NCBI RefSeq assembly: GCF_963676685.1 | Contig: NC_092357.1 | Coordinates: 64,342,958 to 64,406,957 of the forward strand | DNA length: 64,000 bases | Reading direction: 5' to 3' | Source of the DNA: Mytilus edulis | Taxonomy: Eukaryota > Mollusca > Bivalvia > Mytilida > Mytilidae | Shown: in pieces, positions 55,847 through 64,000 of the stretch | Layout of the letters: every line of letters starts with the position of its first letter | How positions within the stretch are numbered: the stretch's first letter is position 1 | Position numbers and translations under genes: made by a program | Notes under the pieces: model-generated | Told to the model about the DNA's origin: nothing | What the model saw: the letters and a program-made list of their open reading frames with translations, nothing else | Databases searched by the model: none

Positions 55847-57256
55847 ATGAATAATTGTAAATATTGTATTATATTTTTTACTTGTTTGTCTATTTTTCTT
55901 TTTATGCAAAAAAAAAATACAAAAAAAAATAAGTCAAAGTGTGATATAATTCTAGATTATATATACCTTGAAATTAGTAATAATATAAATATTAATCATG
56001 TGAATGAAAATGTATATATATGTAATGAACTGTGTATAATATTGTTTATTATGGAAAAGAATGATTTTCAAATAACCCCATTCCTGAAACCAATGAATAA
56101 ATGTTTCTGCTCTCAATATGCGATCCAACAAACAAGAGATGAGAACAAGTCAAGCTGTGATAAAACAATCACTAAAACAGCCTTCCCTGTTTATGAAAAA
56201 TACATACAAAAAATTGTATCGATAATCAAATTTATTAAGACGCTAATAATACAGAATCAAAATACAATAAACATATTAAATAAATATATTTTTGAACTGT
56301 TTATAGAAAATAGAATAGCTGTCAGAAATAAAAATAAAATAGATCCAACAAATTTAAAGTTTATAAAGAAGCTATCCCTGATAGATATCATTTCATTACT
56401 CCACATATATCTGAATTCAATTTTTCTGTTTATCTCGCTAACTATCCGCAACAACTTCTCAATGATACATCCTTGCTTTATAACAAATTATCCGTCCATT
56501 TTAATCCTTATAATAGTAGAACTTATTCATAGTCCTATTTTACATCATGTAAACAACATTTGGATATCACTTGTAATCCACACATTAGAAATATTTCAAA
56601 TGCCCAATTTAATCCACAATATAAAAATCTTTTGTCAATCCATCGCAAGTCAAATACATGTATCACCATCTAACATGTTCCTCTGTAAAAAAATGCAAGT
56701 ACTAATTCTGTATGTTCTGCAAACAATAACTACTCCAATTGTTTCCGTAAATACTGTAAACATGGTAAACGCCTACATCATGTACATAGTCCTACAATCT
56801 CATTATACTGTTAAAATAACAAACCTACAAATAAATAACAATAAAATTATTATACATGATACAAAAAAAATATATCTGTTTTTTTTTTATTATATATTTA
56901 TAGTCTCAAATTATGGCAAAAAAGCAATACTTAAAACTAATGTATGGGGACAATTAAATGAAAATATGTGTTTAAATACATGTATGAATGCTTATATATA
57001 TTTGTGTTGTTATGTCTCATTTTCTTCCATGAACATTGTGAAGTATGTGCACATATTTTGTTTACCAGTACTGTATATATTTAAATCACAAATAATCATG
57101 TACATGTACCAATGTTTTTATAGTATACTGTGTAACTTTAAAACCAAACATTTAATGAAAGTACTTTGTGAATATGATGTGAAACAAATATGTCTCCTTG
57201 TAAATGTAGTTTTGATATCAACTACACATATAAACTCTAAATTAAACAATGGGTGA
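55847..57256 (+). CDS. LINE-T middle ORF: 469-aa hydrophobic protein of unknown family
   Basis: I do not recognise this protein. It is open for 469 codons in very A+T-rich DNA, where a stop would be expected about every 10-15 codons, so chance is an unlikely explanation. It is rich in Ile, Leu, Asn, Lys, Tyr and Phe. Several stretches could span a membrane: IIFFTCLSIFLFM (about 9-21), IISLLHIYLNSIFLFISL (about 180-197), SILILIIVELI (about 213-223), VLILYVLQTI near 285 and LFFFYYIFIV near 345. The middle portion between about 25 and 130 is more polar. It starts 23 nt after the ORF1 stop and its own stop overlaps the ORF2 start in the word ATGGGTGA. A decayed LINE-T copy (27647-27856) keeps its last part open. 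Alternatively it is a shifted reading of an older frame (see findings). Confidence 0.55.
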   Translation: MNNCKYCIIFFTCLSIFLFMQKKNTKKNKSKCDIILDYIYLEISNNININHVNENVYICNELCIILFIMEKNDFQITPFLKPMNKCFCSQYAIQQTRDENKSSCDKTITKTAFPVYEKYIQKIVSIIKFIKTLIIQNQNTINILNKYIFELFIENRIAVRNKNKIDPTNLKFIKKLSLIDIISLLHIYLNSIFLFISLTIRNNFSMIHPCFITNYPSILILIIVELIHSPILHHVNNIWISLVIHTLEIFQMPNLIHNIKIFCQSIASQIHVSPSNMFLCKKMQVLILYVLQTITTPIVSVNTVNMVNAYIMYIVLQSHYTVKITNLQINNNKIIIHDTKKIYLFFFYYIFIVSNYGKKAILKTNVWGQLNENMCLNTCMNAYIYLCCYVSFSSMNIVKYVHIFCLPVLYIFKSQIIMYMYQCFYSILCNFKTKHLMKVLCEYDVKQICLLVNVVLISTTHINSKLNNG

Positions 57257-60200
57257 AAATCTTCATATAATATCACTAAACTGTCAAGGTTTAGGCCAAA
57301 AAAACAAAAGAGAAAGATTACAACTATGGACAAAAAATCAAAAATGTAACATTCTTTTCATTCAAGAGTCACATTTTATAGAAAATATTGAACAAACAAT
57401 AAATAAAGAGTTTGATGGCAAAATGTTTCATAGTTATGGTAACACACAATCAAGAGGTGTTTCAATCTTTGTCAAAAACAATTTAAAATGTAAAACAATA
57501 AACGAAATAAAAGATAATGAAGGTAGAATAATTTTGATAAACATAGAAATAAATGACAATATTTTTACTCTAATAAATGTTTATGCTCCAAATCTACACA
57601 AAAATAGAAACAAATTTTTCAAAAAGGTTCAAAATATTATTGAAAACAATCGTTTGGGTATCCTTATATTAGGAGGTGATATGAATGAAACTCTCTCAAT
57701 TAATGATAGAAAAACTAATATCATCCCAAGAAACTACAAACCAGTAAATAGCTTAAAAAAACTAATAAAGAAAAATAATTTAACAGATATATGGAGAGAA
57801 CTTAATCCAAATACTAGTCAATTCACATGGAGAAGGAAAAATGAAACAAACATAGCGAGCAGAATTGACTTCTTCTTGATTAGTCCTGATATAAGACCGC
57901 ATGTTATAAAAGCAGATATTAGACCTGCAATGATCTCATACACTGATCACCAAGCCATTTCTTTACAAGTTAGACAAAATTCAGAAGAAAGAGGCAGGGG
58001 TTTCTTTAAAATTAACAATAGTATACTTAAAGAGCAAAAATATATTGACCTCATAAATGATTTAATCAAAAATTATAAAGTACAAATACTCACCAAAAAT
58101 TTAAAAACACTCTGGGATATGTTTAAATCAGAGGTAAGAACCGCAACTCTTACTTACTGCAAACAAAGATCATCTGAAAATAAAAATGATATAAAAAATT
58201 TAGAAATAAAATTAAGAAAACTAAATGAGAAAACAAATGCAAGCCAAATTATAAAAAAAGAAATTAAAAACATTGAAAATGAACTTGAACACCTCTATTT
58301 AAATAAAGTTAAAGGTGCACAAATAAGATCTAGAGTACAATGGCTAGAAGAAGGAGAGAAAAATACTAAATATTTCCTTGGCCTTGAAAAATCAAGACAA
58401 ACAAAAAAGAGCATTACAGCGCTAAAAAATAATCAAGGGAAAATAGTAACAGATTCTGCAGAAATCCTAAATATAGAAAGATCATACTATGAAAACTTAT
58501 ATAAAAGCACTTCTCCAAACTTAAATGATATAAAAAATTATATAAATGAAACCAACATTGATCACAAACTATCAGAAAAAGAAAGTGATTCCTTGGGGGG
58601 GCCCTTAACTATAGAAGAATGCACTAAAGCAATATTCAACATGAAATTAAATAAATCTCCAGGAATAGATGGGTTAAGCGTAGAATTTTATCGCACTTTT
58701 TGGAGTAATTTAAAAGAATTTACAGTTGAAGTTTTTAATAAATGCTATGATGACGGAGAACTAACAACTATACAAAAGATAGGTATCATCTCTTTAATTT
58801 ACAAAAAAAAAGACCCTTTGTCACTGGATAATTATAGACCAATTACGCTATTAAATGTAGACACTAAGCTCATTGCATATACAATAGCCCAGCGCTTAAA
58901 ACCAATACTGCTGAAAATAATTCATGGAGATCAAAATGGGTATATCAAAAATAGATATATTGGTTTTAATATACGCCAAATCCAAGACATTATAGACTAT
59001 GCTGAAACTTTTAACATAGATGGTGCATTACTCTTTATTGATTTTTCAAAAGCTTTTGATTCGCTAGAATGGGACTTTATGTATGAAGCCCTTATAAAAT
59101 TTGGTCTACCAAACTCTTTTATTAAATGGGTTAAAACATTATATAAGAATATTAAAGGCTGCATGCTAAATAATGGGTGGATTTCAGAAACTTACAATGT
59201 ATCTCGCGGGATACGTCACGGCTGTCCGTGCAGCTCTCTAATTTTCACAATAGCAGTAGAAATTCTTGCATGCAAAATAAGACAAGATACTGGTATTAAG
59301 GGATTTCAAATAAAATTAGATTCCAAAACACATAGTCTGAAAATCTCACAATTAGCCGATGACACAACTCTTTTTTTAAAATCCAAGCAAGAAATTAGCT
59401 ATGCTTTGAATATTATTGAAATATTTGGAACGCTCTCAGGTCTTAAACTCAACCGATCAAAAACAGAAGGAATATGGCTAGGCAGACTTAAAAGCTGTAA
59501 AGATAAATATGAAAACATTAACTGGAATAAAGAACCTATTAAAAGCCTAGGTGTATACTTTGGACTTAATAAAAATGAATGTGACAAATTAAATACTGAA
59601 AAAATTCTAAGAAAGTCTCAAGATACAATCAATAGCTGGAACAGAAGAAATCTCACAATGATAGGTAGAATAACAGTAATTAAATCTCTCATCTTACCAA
59701 ATTTAACTTTCTTGGCATCAGTAACAACCATTTCCAAAGAATTTTTAAATGAATTTAAAAAAATAATTTACAACTTCATCTGGGGTAATAAAAAAGAAAA
59801 AGTTAAAAGAATCACCCTATGTAAAGATTACTTGGAAGGAGGCCTTAAAATGATCAACATTGATGATTTTTTATCAGCTATACAATTATCCTGGGTCAAA
59901 CGTTTAACATCAACACAATTTGCAAACTGGAAAGTCATCCCCCTTTTCTTTTTCAATAAATTTGGAGAAAACTTTTCTTTATTTAACATGAATCCAGGTA
60001 GCATAAAAGCAATCCCAAAACTCAGTAAAACAATCCCTCTTTTCTATTTAGAAATAGTCAAAAGTTGGTTTAAGATGAAAAATATCTCTGAAATAAAAAC
60101 CAACAGTACAAATTTTATTAATATAAGACAACAATACATATGGGGCAATAAACATATAAAATTTCAAAACAAATGTTTAATATTCTCACATTGGATAACC

Positions 60201-60752
60201 AATGGAATACTATTTATTAATGATATAATAGATGAAGCAGGAAATATATCACAAAAGGCAGTATTAGATAAATTGACCCTCAAATCCAACTGGATATCAG
60301 AACTATCTAGAATAAGAGCTGCAATACCAAAAAAATGGCAAATGATAATGAAATCAGATAACTCGCGCAATACTCAAGTTAAAACAGATAAAAGGCTATA
60401 CTTAAAAACACAAAATAATACAAAATTGATCAGAATTGAAAACCTTCCATCAAAAGAAATTTATAAAAGTATTAGCTCATGTTATATACTGGAAAAAACA
60501 CCAATTGGCTTTCTAAAATGGAAAACACAATTAAAATTAGATTCATCAAGCCATTTGTACAAAATGCTGAACTTTATATTCAATAGTTTACAAGTAAACA
60601 AACTAAAAATATTCAGATGGAAGTTAATTCATTATATACTTCCTTGTAAACAACTATTGTACACCTGGCATCTGAAAAATGATGACCAGTGCCATATTTG
60701 CAACCAATTAGAAAACTATGAACATTTTTTTCATTTCATGCAAATACTTTAA
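57249..60752 (+). CDS. LINE-T ORF2: endonuclease and reverse transcriptase, 1167 aa as read
   Basis: Nicks target DNA and copies the element RNA into it. The N-terminal AP-type endonuclease spans about residues 1-240: SLNCQG (9-14), QES (39-41), GGDMNE (142-147), ASRIDFFL near 205 and YTDH (231-234). The reverse transcriptase spans about 440-730: SPGIDG (about 470), DNYRPITLLN, D598 in FIDFSKAFD (first catalytic Asp), RGIRHGCPCSS from 653 (H where Q is usual) and LADD at 702-705 (the Y/F-ADD box, with Leu first). The C-terminal CHIC motif (about 1147) starts the usual Cys/His domain, but an extra T in a T-run at 60725-60731 shifts the frame and ends it early. The ATG overlaps the preceding stop. 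Confidence 0.9.
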   Translation: MGENLHIISLNCQGLGQKNKRERLQLWTKNQKCNILFIQESHFIENIEQTINKEFDGKMFHSYGNTQSRGVSIFVKNNLKCKTINEIKDNEGRIILINIEINDNIFTLINVYAPNLHKNRNKFFKKVQNIIENNRLGILILGGDMNETLSINDRKTNIIPRNYKPVNSLKKLIKKNNLTDIWRELNPNTSQFTWRRKNETNIASRIDFFLISPDIRPHVIKADIRPAMISYTDHQAISLQVRQNSEERGRGFFKINNSILKEQKYIDLINDLIKNYKVQILTKNLKTLWDMFKSEVRTATLTYCKQRSSENKNDIKNLEIKLRKLNEKTNASQIIKKEIKNIENELEHLYLNKVKGAQIRSRVQWLEEGEKNTKYFLGLEKSRQTKKSITALKNNQGKIVTDSAEILNIERSYYENLYKSTSPNLNDIKNYINETNIDHKLSEKESDSLGGPLTIEECTKAIFNMKLNKSPGIDGLSVEFYRTFWSNLKEFTVEVFNKCYDDGELTTIQKIGIISLIYKKKDPLSLDNYRPITLLNVDTKLIAYTIAQRLKPILLKIIHGDQNGYIKNRYIGFNIRQIQDIIDYAETFNIDGALLFIDFSKAFDSLEWDFMYEALIKFGLPNSFIKWVKTLYKNIKGCMLNNGWISETYNVSRGIRHGCPCSSLIFTIAVEILACKIRQDTGIKGFQIKLDSKTHSLKISQLADDTTLFLKSKQEISYALNIIEIFGTLSGLKLNRSKTEGIWLGRLKSCKDKYENINWNKEPIKSLGVYFGLNKNECDKLNTEKILRKSQDTINSWNRRNLTMIGRITVIKSLILPNLTFLASVTTISKEFLNEFKKIIYNFIWGNKKEKVKRITLCKDYLEGGLKMINIDDFLSAIQLSWVKRLTSTQFANWKVIPLFFFNKFGENFSLFNMNPGSIKAIPKLSKTIPLFYLEIVKSWFKMKNISEIKTNSTNFINIRQQYIWGNKHIKFQNKCLIFSHWITNGILFINDIIDEAGNISQKAVLDKLTLKSNWISELSRIRAAIPKKWQMIMKSDNSRNTQVKTDKRLYLKTQNNTKLIRIENLPSKEIYKSISSCYILEKTPIGFLKWKTQLKLDSSSHLYKMLNFIFNSLQVNKLKIFRWKLIHYILPCKQLLYTWHLKNDDQCHICNQLENYEHFFHFMQIL

Positions 60753-61052
60753 AAACTTTTGGAAAAAGGTCAAAATACTCCTTGATAAAATAAAAATGGG
60801 AACACACATAATCACCTTCAAAATCTAATACTAGGCTACAAAATATATGATAAAAATTATTATGACATTAATCTATTTCTCACTGTAATATTATTCTCTA
60901 TTCATAAATCTACATATGCATCAGAGTATAAACAAAACAATGTTGATGTCTATAGAATATTTAAAACAGAATTTAAACAACATTATGAAAATATGAAACT
61001 TCTTGATAAAACAACAAGTAGATTTTTGAATGATGTTTATAAAAAAATATAA
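60732..61052 (+). pseudogene. Frameshifted C-terminus of LINE-T ORF2
   Basis: After the T-run the family reading continues in the next frame (ISCKYFKNFWKKVK), completing the C-x2-C...H...C motif. From about 60801 it returns to the original ORF2 frame (NLILGYKIYDKNYYDI to the TAA at 61050-61052). Two compensating single-base changes therefore separate this copy from an ORF2 of about 1267 codons. The remaining 3' sequence is A+T-rich and untranslated. Confidence 0.75.
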
Positions 61053-61150
61053 TAACCATAATGTATTATTGCGCATGATCATTCTTCTGTATTACTATAT
61101 ATATTATGTAGAAAAACTCAAATGTAAACAAATGTATTATTTTAAGATGT

Positions 61151-62184
61151 TTAAATGTGACGCATGGTCAATGTTTACCTGTAGGACATGATTTTTGACC
61201 CCGTACTGTCTACTGTCTAATTACTGGAAAATATCTAATATTTTAGGGGGAAAAAAATCCTTCTTGATCAATTTATCATAAGTCAATGGGAATATAACAA
61301 AACTCACCTTTAGAAATACTCAATTTAGATCCTTTGTTCATGAAATCATTCCACGTGTTTAATATCCTTCAATCATTCGATCATCTCAATTTTCACGAGA
61401 TTATGCCGATCAAGGTTAAGGGTCAATGATTAAATTATAACCAACATCGGATAATGAATAGTACAACTTCCGTATTTACGTTACATTATGATGACCTCCA
61501 CATAACTAAGAACTTAGACAAATTGTTAAAATCAATGTATTGTATTTATGATAACTAATCATAATTAATATATATATATATACATATAAATATAAATTTA
61601 CTGTATAATCTCCCTGGTTAAACAGTAACTAATTCACAGGGATACCCGGCTGAATGCTGTGAGTCGAGTAATTTGTTAAACAGCAAAGAAATGTGCAATA
61701 AAAGATTTATCGTTTAAAAAAAAAAAGAATAATTAAAATTCATAAATATTAATGATTAATAACATGAATTCGTGAAAGCGGTGGATACACCGTTACAAAA
61801 TAGCATTAACATAAACGTTAAATTATGTTTTATGCGTTTAATAAAAAGGTAATCAAATAGTATAGGCCTCAAATATATAATTTTGATAATTCTATAAAAT
61901 TTCTACCTAACGTTATCTCATAAAAAAGTTAATCACTGTAAGCTTTTTTAAATAATTGCTTGAAATTTAGAATGAAGAATGCTATGTCAGGCACCTGAAC
62001 ATGTTGAAAATAAGAAATTAAAAAGAAGAGAAATTCATACTCATAACTTAAACTCAAATGAGAAGTACTAAATTTAACATATTATAATTATTAATTTATG
62101 ATGCATGAATTTTCAAGACTGTTAAATGTATCCACTATTTTTTTTATGTAAAGAGTGCCTCGGTATCAAATGTCCATAACGGTT
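61151..62184. other. Intergenic after LINE-T; nothing recognised
   Basis: About 1 kb, A+T-rich, with a short TA run at 61569-61580. It could include part of the LINE-T 3' UTR since that end is not defined. No gene supported. Confidence 0.4.
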
Positions 62185-62440
62185 AATCTTCGAACAAAGC
62201 AACACGACGGGTTACACGTGTACATCAGAATCTGCTATCCTCTCCGGAGCACTTGAAATTACCCCCAGGTTTTGGAAGGGTTATAGTTGCTTAGTCTTTA
62301 GTTTGGTGTGTTGTGTTAAGTGTACTATTATTTGTCTGTTGGTCTTTTTCTTTTTCTCCCTTGCGTTATCAGTTTATTTCCGACTTATGGGTTTGAATGT
62401 CTGTCTAGTATCGTTTGCCTCTCTCTTTCTTTTATATCGA
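62185..62440 (+). mobile_element. PLE-B 3'-UTR fragment
   Basis: 'gcaacacgacgggttacac', 'cagaatctgctatcctct', 'ccggagcacttgaaatta' and 'atttgtctgttggtcttt' match the other PLE-B 3' ends. The 68-codon frame read through it is a by-product. Confidence 0.6.
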
Positions 62441-62842
62441 TATGGTAGGACATTACTGGAATGGATTTTTCTTCCGCTAATGGAAAAACACCTGAGTGAA
62501 TGCAGCTGATAATTGAAAAAAAAATCGACAAAAAAAAATGTGCCAATTTTTCGTAACGGGTACAAAAAAGTCCATGTAAATAAATAGTGTGTTAATAAGT
62601 TTTGTTATAATTACAAAGCTTATAATAAATAGATGTATATATAGACAGTCTGTCACGTCTTTTTGTCATTGCTGTTATACTTATTATTCATTTTTGTTCA
62701 CCGTACGGTCAGTTTGCGTGTTGTTCATTTAGAAGTTTCATTTCATGTATCTGTGTAAGTAGAAAACATGTCGAATAGCTTGTTCCATTCTTTAAATACT
62801 ACAATCAATGTATGTAGACAGTGTGCTATGTAGCTGTGTTAA

Positions 62843-63765
62843 AGCCTCGGTCACACCTTATATTACCGGATAGCACGAACGGACGACTAACGGATGAAAA
62901 TAAAAGTTGTCCGTTGACAAAATTATTATCCGTTGGGAGTCTGTTGATGTACTAACCGAATAAAACGGACGCGTAACGGATGCATAACGGACACACAACG
63001 GATATGCAACGTACGAGAAACGGAAACGTACCGGACAACGTACATCCAACGAACGAGTACCGCAGAAAACGGACACCTAACGGAAGCGTACCGGATAAAA
63101 TGGATGAACAAGATATACGAAAAAATCAAAGGCGACAATTATAATACATGTAAATCGCATAAATATTCAAAATGTTTCTGTGTAACTGGCTTTGGTTTGG
63201 TCTTCAAAATTCCACCAAAGGACAGTGTCTGGCCTGAATAAGAGCTGCTTGATTGTGAAGACGTGCCTATACTCTAAGATCGATTATGAATAATAAGAAT
63301 TCACGAACCTTTAGAAATCTGACATACCAATAATTGGCATTTCTGACGAGAAATTTTCAATTGGCATTTATCCGTTTCAGATCCGTTCATCATCCGTTTT
63401 ATCCGTTATACGTCCGGTATGAGTCCATTTCTCATCCGTTCAACATCCGTTTTATCCGTTAAACGTCCGGTAGAAGTCCTTTGGTGAATTTATTTTCCAG
63501 ACCTCCAACGGATGTATAACGGACACGTAACGGATACAAAACGGAAACAAAACGGACGAGTACCGTACAAAACGGACGCCTAACGGACGTTCAACGGACA
63601 TTTTATCCGTTGGAACTCTGTTCAAAGTTTTGCTTAACGGACATGCAACGGATATGGACGGACGTCTAACGGATAAGAACGGACGTCTAACGGACATGAA
63701 CGGATTGAAACAAAGTTATCCGTTAGGCGTCCGTTCGAGCTATCCGATAAGGTGTGACCGAGGCT
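62843..63765. mobile_element. 923-bp inverted-repeat element with 8-bp target duplication
   Basis: The left end AGCCTCGGTCACACCTTAT and the right end ATAAGGTGTGACCGAGGCT are exact complements over 19 bp, continuing with CCGGATAGC / GCTATCCGA. TGTGTTAA lies just outside both ends (62835-62842 and 63766-63773). The arms are built from short CGGA words ('taacggac', 'aacggatg', 'gtaccgga'), in plus sense at 62878-63100 and 63510-63715 and in minus sense at 63365-63475. The centre (63100-63360) is ordinary sequence. An 8-bp duplication is usual for hAT-type and some other DNA transposons. No transposase is encoded, so this is non-autonomous. Confidence 0.85.
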
Positions 63766-63893
63766 TGTGTTAAGGAATTTATTACATGTGTGACGACAAT
63801 GAGTCATGTAGCTTTAGTCATTATATTACGTTTTTAATCCTTGTATGTAGACAGTGTGAACGGTGACTTTGTCACTAGATCAAACTGTTTAGT

Positions 63894-64000
63894 AAAATTG
63901 AGAATGAGAATGGGGAATGTGTAAAAGAGACCACAACCCGACCATAGAACAGACAATAACAGAAGGTCACCGATAGGTCTTCAATTAAGTGAGAAACTCC
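63894..64000 (-). mobile_element. PLE-A 3' end, cut by the window edge
   Basis: Starts at 'aaattgagaatgagaatg' and continues 'accacaacccgaccatag' and 'ggtcttcaattaagtgaga'. The rest of the copy would lie beyond 64000. Confidence 0.65.

Larger units (their letters stand above)
54085..61150 (+). mobile_element. LINE-T: near-complete non-LTR retrotransposon with three ORFs
   Basis: Leader with palindrome array (54166-54392), ORF1 (54600-55823), middle ORF (55847-57256) and ORF2 (57249 to about 61052). ORF2 has an N-terminal AP-type endonuclease and a reverse transcriptase with L1/Tx1-like wording (FIDFSKAFDSLEW, GLKLNRSKTEG), so I place it loosely in the L1/Tx1 group. The left edge is where homology to 38455-38905 fades. 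The right edge is uncertain because no second 3' end or tail is visible. No target duplication was found by eye. Only small frameshifts at the ORF2 end break it, so it looks recent. Confidence 0.8.

Overview
The window looks like nuclear DNA of a bivalve mollusc, most likely a mussel (Mytilus-like). It is A+T-rich, its genes are split by introns with canonical GT/AG borders, and it carries many diverged repeats whose wording I recognise from mussel genomes. The species call rests on that recognition, not on a search.

Layout. (1) 1-11.2 kb: a plus-strand gene of at least five exons (70-11138). The exon phases join into a signal peptide plus one YWTD beta-propeller of the LDL-receptor class B type, about 278 aa. 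Its introns hold Penelope-like (PLE) debris, a tRNA-derived SINE and short repeats. (2) 11.2-18.7 kb: no gene; two small inverted-repeat elements and a tandem pair of PLE copies. (3) 18.8-27.1 kb: a minus-strand four-exon gene (27050 down to 18805) for a secreted 208-aa C-type lectin with a degenerate calcium site. Its introns are full of nested repeats. (4) 27.5-45 kb: a rearranged LINE copy, a local tandem duplication of about 2.3-2.4 kb, an isolated inverted copy of a LINE 5' region, and a 1.27-kb bivalve-type dispersed element. (5) 45-54 kb: small inverted-repeat elements, including a foldback element with a 9-bp target duplication, and a possible small-protein transcript. (6) 54.1-61.1 kb: a nearly intact non-LTR retrotransposon, called LINE-T here. 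(7) 61.2-64 kb: PLE debris and a 923-bp element with terminal inverted repeats and an 8-bp target duplication.

The most unusual feature is LINE-T. Its 5' region is an array of ten copies of the palindrome TCCCATGGGA. Its body has three open frames rather than two: ORF1 (two CCHC knuckles), a 469-codon hydrophobic frame I cannot assign to any family, and ORF2 (endonuclease plus reverse transcriptase). The middle frame begins 23 nt after ORF1 and overlaps the ORF2 start by 8 nt, so the three are laid out like a polycistron. A second, decayed copy at 27.5 kb keeps about 70 codons of the middle frame open. The palindrome array also occurs alone and inverted at 38.5-38.9 kb.

Repeat labels used below: PLE-A and PLE-B (Penelope-like families), Rep-C, Rep-D, Rep-F, Rep-H, Rep-I, Rep-J (dispersed repeats), MITE-E, MITE-G, FB-K (foldback) and LINE-T. 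They are local names, not database names. Repeat boundaries were judged by eye and can be off by tens of bases.
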